Below are positions 14,505 through 17,512 of a stretch of DNA of 17,512 bases, piece after piece. Under the pieces are notes generated by a model. That model made no database searches. It was given only the letters and a program-made list of their open reading frames with translations, and was not told the origin of the DNA. The stretch is from JAJBWD01 sp041670885 (GTDB taxonomy: Bacteria > Bacillota > Clostridia > Clostridiales > Clostridiaceae): NCBI GenBank assembly GCA_041670885.1, contig JBAXYJ010000032.1, forward strand, positions 1 to 17,512. Reading direction: 5' to 3'. Numbering within the stretch: the first letter of the stretch is position 1; the number at the start of each line of letters is the position of its first letter. Made by a program: the position numbers and the translations under genes.

Positions 14505-15698
14505 ATGAATGTTGCAGTAATTGGAACGTCAAGAAAGGAAAATGAAAAAAGAGTACCAATACATCCGGAGCATATTAAATTTATTCCAGAGAATTTACGA
14601 AACCAGCTGTTTTTTGAAAAAGAATACGGCATGCCTTTTGGCATAACCGATGAAGAAATTACTTCTTGGACAGGTAATCCATTAATGGATCGTAAGACAT
14701 TATTTCATAATTTCAAAGCTATGATTGTACCAAAACCGGTGGAAGAGGATTTCAAGGAAATGCAGGAAGGAACTATAGTATGGGGATGGATTCACAGTGT
14801 GCAGCAGAATAATATTGCACAAATTGCCATTGACAAAAAACTGACACTTATAGCATGGGAAAATATGTACAGCTTAGGAGAACGAAGCCGTATCCATATT
14901 TTTCAAAAAAATAATGAGATGGCAGGATACTGCGGTGTGCAGCATGCACTACAATTAAGAGGAATAGATGGTAATTTTGGAGTACCTAAAAAATGCGTAA
15001 TCTTAAGCTTCGGCTCGGTAAGCCGCGGTGCAGTTTATGCATTAAAAGGTCATGGATTCCAAGACATAACTATTCTTACACAGCGTGCTTCACATTTGGT
15101 TTTAGATAAAATACCCGGTATTAAATACAAGCAAATTTTTAAGGACAAGTCTGGAGGGCTTAAAGTTAAAAGTACTGGGTATGAATCCAAATTTATTATT
15201 GATGAACTGACAGAAGCTGATATTATTGTAAATGGTGTATTGCAAAAACCAAATAATCCTATTACTTTTATACGTGATGACGATATTATAAAATTTAAAA
15301 AGGAATGTCTTATCATTGATATAAGCTGTGATAAGGGGATGGGATTTAGTTTTGCTGATCCTACAGATTTCTCTCAACCACTTCGCAAAATCGGTAATAT
15401 TTTATATTATGCCGTTGACCATACGCCGTCACTGTTATGGGATAGTGCTTCTTGGGAAATTTCCAACAGCCTTATTCCTTATTTAAGTGATTTTGTTGAG
15501 CAAAGAGACAACCCTGTTATAAATGATGCGGTTGATGTCAAAGACGGAATTATTCTCAATGAAGATATATTGTTTTTTCAGAATCGTTCTGCCAAATATC
15601 CTTATGAGTCATTGGATATTATAAATCAAAATGAAAAAGCACATGAACAGATTAACTATAAGAATAGCTATCCAATTGAAAAAGAAAATTATATATAA
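14505..15698 (+). CDS. Alanine dehydrogenase / N5-(carboxyethyl)ornithine synthase family oxidoreductase
   Basis: A 397-residue NAD(P)-dependent enzyme of the alanine dehydrogenase/PNT fold. The N-terminal domain starts VAVIGTSRKENEKRVPIHP, with the conserved K and R of the substrate site, followed by KPVEEDFKEMQEGTIVWGWIH. The Rossmann domain carries VILSFGSVSRGAVYALKGHG in place of the usual GxGxxG, then ADIIVNGVLQ, LIIDISCDKGMGFSFADPT and DHTPSLLWDSASWEIS. Family members reduce or oxidise alanine, saccharopine or N5-(1-carboxyethyl)ornithine. Proteins with this SFGSVSRG and DHTPS pattern are often labelled N5-(carboxyethyl)ornithine synthase, but the substrate is not proven by sequence. 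ATG 14505 follows AAAGGAG. The gene is alone, with its own promoter and leader. The last 40 residues are charged and probably flexible. Confidence 0.85.
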   Translation: MNVAVIGTSRKENEKRVPIHPEHIKFIPENLRNQLFFEKEYGMPFGITDEEITSWTGNPLMDRKTLFHNFKAMIVPKPVEEDFKEMQEGTIVWGWIHSVQQNNIAQIAIDKKLTLIAWENMYSLGERSRIHIFQKNNEMAGYCGVQHALQLRGIDGNFGVPKKCVILSFGSVSRGAVYALKGHGFQDITILTQRASHLVLDKIPGIKYKQIFKDKSGGLKVKSTGYESKFIIDELTEADIIVNGVLQKPNNPITFIRDDDIIKFKKECLIIDISCDKGMGFSFADPTDFSQPLRKIGNILYYAVDHTPSLLWDSASWEISNSLIPYLSDFVEQRDNPVINDAVDVKDGIILNEDILFFQNRSAKYPYESLDIINQNEKAHEQINYKNSYPIEKENYI

Positions 15699-15779
15699 AA
15701 TCAGAAAAAAAGCTGAAAGTTAATGTAATACTGAAACTATCTGGATTTGATTTCCGGTATATATATAGTTCAGCCGTAT

Positions 15780-15822
15780 GCGGTAAATAACTAATCCCAT
15801 TGATAGTTTTTTACCGCTTATT
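15780..15822 (+). terminator. Probable intrinsic terminator downstream of the alanine dehydrogenase-family gene
   Basis: GCGGTAAATAACTA (15780-15793) pairs with 15804-15817 over 14 positions with one mismatch, around a 10-nt loop, and is followed by TTATTTATT. It lies 82 nt after the stop. The T-tract is interrupted, so termination may be partial. Confidence 0.55.
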
Positions 15823-15856
15823 TATTCGCTTCATTAACTAAAAATTCTTTAATAAA

Positions 15857-15879
15857 ATTTATAAAGGTACTTTATAAAT
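15857..15879. repeat. 23-bp perfect palindrome in a gene-poor stretch
   Basis: ATTTATAAAG (15857-15866) and CTTTATAAAT (15870-15879) are perfect inverted arms around GTA. No gene start lies close downstream. The whole stretch 15699-16034 otherwise holds only the terminator before it and A/T-rich sequence. I see no gene there that I can support. Confidence 0.4.
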
Positions 15880-16034
15880 GGGGATACTCTTCATTGATTA
15901 AGTAATGAACCTGTTCTTATAAAGGGATAATAGAAGATGAAGAAGAGGACTGCTTTTGGTTACGAAATAAATCGAACCTTAAGATGTTCCATCAAAATAT
16001 TATAATATCAATACTATTATTAAATATAATCAAA

Positions 16035-16080
16035 AATAAAAACCATATGTAGGTTCAAATCCTCACATATGGTTTTTATT
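16035..16080 (-). terminator. Intrinsic terminator of tRNA-Leu
   Basis: Positions 16035-16050 pair perfectly over 16 bp with 16065-16080, with a 14-nt loop. On the minus strand the stem lies 2 nt beyond the tRNA CCA end, ends in GGTTTTTATT and continues into TTTGAT, a good terminator. It is nearly symmetrical and could also stop plus-strand transcripts. Confidence 0.8.
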
Positions 16081-16082
16081 AG

Positions 16083-16168
16083 TGGTGCAGGTGGTGGGAC
16101 TTGAACCCACACGGAGCTACCCCCGCAAGATTTTGAGTCTTGTGCGTCTGCCATTCCGCCACACCTGC
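16083..16168 (-). tRNA. tRNA-Leu (anticodon CAA)
   Basis: An 86-nt class II tRNA reading UUG leucine codons. On the minus strand the acceptor arm GCAGGTG (5' end at 16168) pairs with CACCTGC. An A discriminator and an encoded CCA (16085-16083) follow. The anticodon stem CAAGA/TCTTG encloses CTCAAAA, giving anticodon CAA. The long variable arm GGGGGTAGCTCC marks it as leucine-type. The T arm GTGGGTTCAAGTCCCAC is canonical. It has its own promoter and terminator. Confidence 0.97.
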
Positions 16169-16179
16169 GTAACAAAAAT

Positions 16180-16208
16180 ATAATATCACAGCAGCAAAGT
16201 ATAGTCAA
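16180..16208 (-). promoter_or_regulatory. Promoter of tRNA-Leu
   Basis: On the minus strand TTGACT (16208-16203) is followed after 17 nt by TATTAT (16185-16180). Transcription would begin at about 16173, only a few bases before the mature tRNA 5' end at 16168. Confidence 0.8.
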
Positions 16209-16262
16209 GCCAGAAATTTTTATGTTGTAAAGGGTTGCAATGTTAAAACTTTATCATATCTA

Positions 16263-16291
16263 TTGTTCGTAAGGATAAACTTTGATAAAAT
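16263..16291 (+). promoter_or_regulatory. Probable promoter of the scaffold/GGGtGRT operon
   Basis: TTGTTC (16263-16268) is followed after 17 nt by TAAAAT (16286-16291), placing the start near 16298, about 38 nt before the ATG. The -35 is imperfect. An alternative, TTGCAA with a TATCTA after 16 nt, lies about 30 nt upstream. Confidence 0.45.
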
Positions 16292-16335
16292 AAAGTAGGT
16301 TGTGTAAATAGAACTTTTAATAGGAGGAAGAATAT

Positions 16336-17028
16336 ATGATTTATTCAGCAGAAGTAGAAAATATGGTATGCGTTGCTAAAGGACCAAATCACGGACCAGC
16401 ACCAATACCAGAAGAAGGAAAATGGGTACAAGCTAAAGAAATAAAGGATATTTCTGGCTTAACACATGGAATAGGCTGGTGTGCGCCACAACAGGGAGCA
16501 TGTAAGCTTACGCTAAACGTTAAGGACGGAGTTATACATGAAGCATTAGTAGAAACTATAGGCTGCAGCGGAATGACTCACTCAGCTGCTATGGCGTCTG
16601 AAATATTGCCTGGGAAAACAATTCTAGAAGCATTAAATACAGACTTAGTGTGCGATGCAATAAATGTAGCTATGAGAGAATTGTTCCTCCAGATAGTATA
16701 TGGAAGAACACAGACAGCTTTTTCAGAAGGCGGACTTCCAATAGGAGCAGGTCTAGAAGACTTAGGAAAAGGACTTAGAAGCCAGGTTGGAACTATGTAT
16801 GGAACATTAGCTAAGGGTTCCAGATACTTAGAGATGGCAGAAGGATACGTTACAAAAATTGCTTTAGATGAAAATGATGAAATAATAGGATATAAATTTG
16901 TTCATGTTGGAAAAATGATGGACATGATCAAAAAGGGAATGGATGCTAACGAAGCATTAACAAAAGCAACAAGTCAATATGGCAGATTTGATGAAGCAGC
17001 AAAAGTCATAGACCCAAGACAGGAATAA
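16336..17028 (+). CDS. NifU/IscU-like iron-sulfur cluster assembly scaffold protein
   Basis: A 230-residue cytosolic protein related to the N-terminal, IscU-like part of NifU, which holds iron-sulfur clusters during assembly. IGCSGMTHSAAMASEILPGKT (split around residues 75-95) corresponds to the scaffold motif GC(A/G)xxxASxSxxTE. Candidate ligands are C49/C56 (GWCAPQQGAC), C77 and C106, comparable with the three scaffold cysteines of NifU. The ending is YGRFDEAAKVIDPRQE. No cysteine desulfurase is next to it. Instead its partner is the GGGtGRT protein 17 nt downstream. In my knowledge the two genes are usually adjacent in anaerobes, and their joint role is undefined. ATG 16336 follows TAGGAGG. 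Confidence 0.85.
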   Translation: MIYSAEVENMVCVAKGPNHGPAPIPEEGKWVQAKEIKDISGLTHGIGWCAPQQGACKLTLNVKDGVIHEALVETIGCSGMTHSAAMASEILPGKTILEALNTDLVCDAINVAMRELFLQIVYGRTQTAFSEGGLPIGAGLEDLGKGLRSQVGTMYGTLAKGSRYLEMAEGYVTKIALDENDEIIGYKFVHVGKMMDMIKKGMDANEALTKATSQYGRFDEAAKVIDPRQE

Positions 17029-17045
17029 TAAAGGAGGATATAAAG

Positions 17046-17512
17046 ATGGCATTATTTGAAAGCTATGAAAGAAGAATAGATGGTATTACAGCTGTATGCA
17101 AAAAATACGGTATGGAAACCATAGAGGATGCTAAAAAGGTTTGCGATGAAAAGGGAATAGATGTTTACAATATAGTAAAGGAAATTCAGCCAATATGCTT
17201 TGAAAATGCATGCTGGGCCTACACTTTAGGTGCAGCTATTGCAATAAAGAAGGGCTGCACAAAGGCTGCAGATGCAGCGACAGCAATCGGAGAAGGACTT
17301 CAGGCATTCTGCATACCAGGATCAGTTGCAGATGACAGAAAAGTAGGACTGGGACACGGAAACTTAGCTGCCATGCTTTTAAAAGAGGAAACAAAATGTT
17401 TCGCTTTTCTAGCAGGACACGAATCCTTTGCAGCTGCTGAAGGTGCTATAGGACTTGCCAGATCAGCTAACAAGGTAAGAAAAGAGCCACTTAAGGTTAT
17501 ACTAAACGGACT
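17046..17512 (+). CDS. GGGtGRT family protein, 5' part (runs off the window)
   Basis: The frame opens at ATG 17046 after AAAGGAGG and remains open to the last base, giving 155 complete codons of a protein usually about 330 residues long. It begins MALFESYERRIDG. The conserved stretches IQPICFENACWAYTLGAA, FCIPGSVADDRKVGLGHGN and FLAGHESFAAAEGAIG identify the family, which is named after a C-terminal GGGtGRT motif lying outside this window. The N-terminal part is cysteine-rich for a cytosolic protein (C18, C33, C51, C56 among others), which fits work with a metal or Fe-S partner. It is co-transcribed with the scaffold gene (17-nt gap). Its biochemical function is not known to me. Confidence 0.9.
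   Translation, partial: MALFESYERRIDGITAVCKKYGMETIEDAKKVCDEKGIDVYNIVKEIQPICFENACWAYTLGAAIAIKKGCTKAADAATAIGEGLQAFCIPGSVADDRKVGLGHGNLAAMLLKEETKCFAFLAGHESFAAAEGAIGLARSANKVRKEPLKVILNG

Noticed and set aside
15050..15377. Two minus-strand frames of about 90 codons inside the alanine dehydrogenase-family gene
   Set aside because: They overlap each other and a well-conserved enzyme domain on the other strand, and have no initiation signals.
15937..16005. 22-codon frame starting MKKRTAFGYEI
   Set aside because: The start vaguely recalls serine recombinase segments, but it is too short, has a weak ribosome binding site and no neighbouring recombinase sequence.
16020..16208. 62-codon frame on the minus strand
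   Set aside because: It covers the tRNA-Leu gene, its terminator and its promoter. The apparent protein is the tRNA read as codons.
1..17512. CRISPR array, insertion sequence or prophage block
   Set aside because: No regularly spaced repeats, transposase or integrase was seen. The single holin-like gene is not enough to call a prophage.

Overview
The window comes from a low-G+C Firmicute, most likely a Clostridium sensu stricto. The support is strong AAAGGAGG-type ribosome binding sites, very A/T-rich spacers, T-rich intrinsic terminators, a clostridial-type NifU-like scaffold/GGGtGRT gene pair and a phi-LC3-type holin gene. No species is claimed. No CRISPR array, insertion sequence or integrase gene is visible.

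Layout. Positions 1-804 (+) hold the 3' part of an M18 aminopeptidase. A hairpin follows whose 3' arm contains the ribosome binding site of a small holin-like gene (851-1066, +). A terminator shared with the opposite strand separates these from a minus-strand cluster read from 8740 down to 1075. In transcription order the cluster encodes a small exported or lipoprotein-like protein, a 1,612-residue fusion protein (HD, helical repeats, NadD-like nucleotidyltransferase, GNAT-like region, phosphoribosyltransferase-like domain), a lactate/malate dehydrogenase-fold protein whose GTG start overlaps the stop of the giant gene, and a flavodoxin-fold protein with four cysteines. Nearly every domain belongs to a nucleotide- or dinucleotide-handling superfamily, and I cannot assign a pathway. 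This is the best candidate for an undescribed system.

The divergent spacer 8741-9018 carries a consensus promoter that runs into a terminator after about 75 nt. proC (proline biosynthesis) and a membrane-anchored htrA protease follow on the plus strand. The htrA promoter has a good -10 but no -35; in its place lies a near-perfect Pho-box-like pair of direct repeats 11 bp apart. A structured, terminator-ended element lies downstream of htrA. An OmpR-type two-component system then runs on the minus strand (13885 down to 11721). It is a natural but unproven candidate to act on the htrA site.

Positions 13992-14260 contain two very small, charged candidate genes and a terminator. An alanine dehydrogenase/N5-(carboxyethyl)ornithine synthase-family gene (14505-15698, +) comes next, with a good promoter and a long leader containing three dyads. 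After a gene-poor stretch there is a minus-strand tRNA-Leu(CAA) with its own promoter and terminator. The window ends with the NifU-like scaffold gene and the truncated start of its usual partner, the GGGtGRT protein (+).
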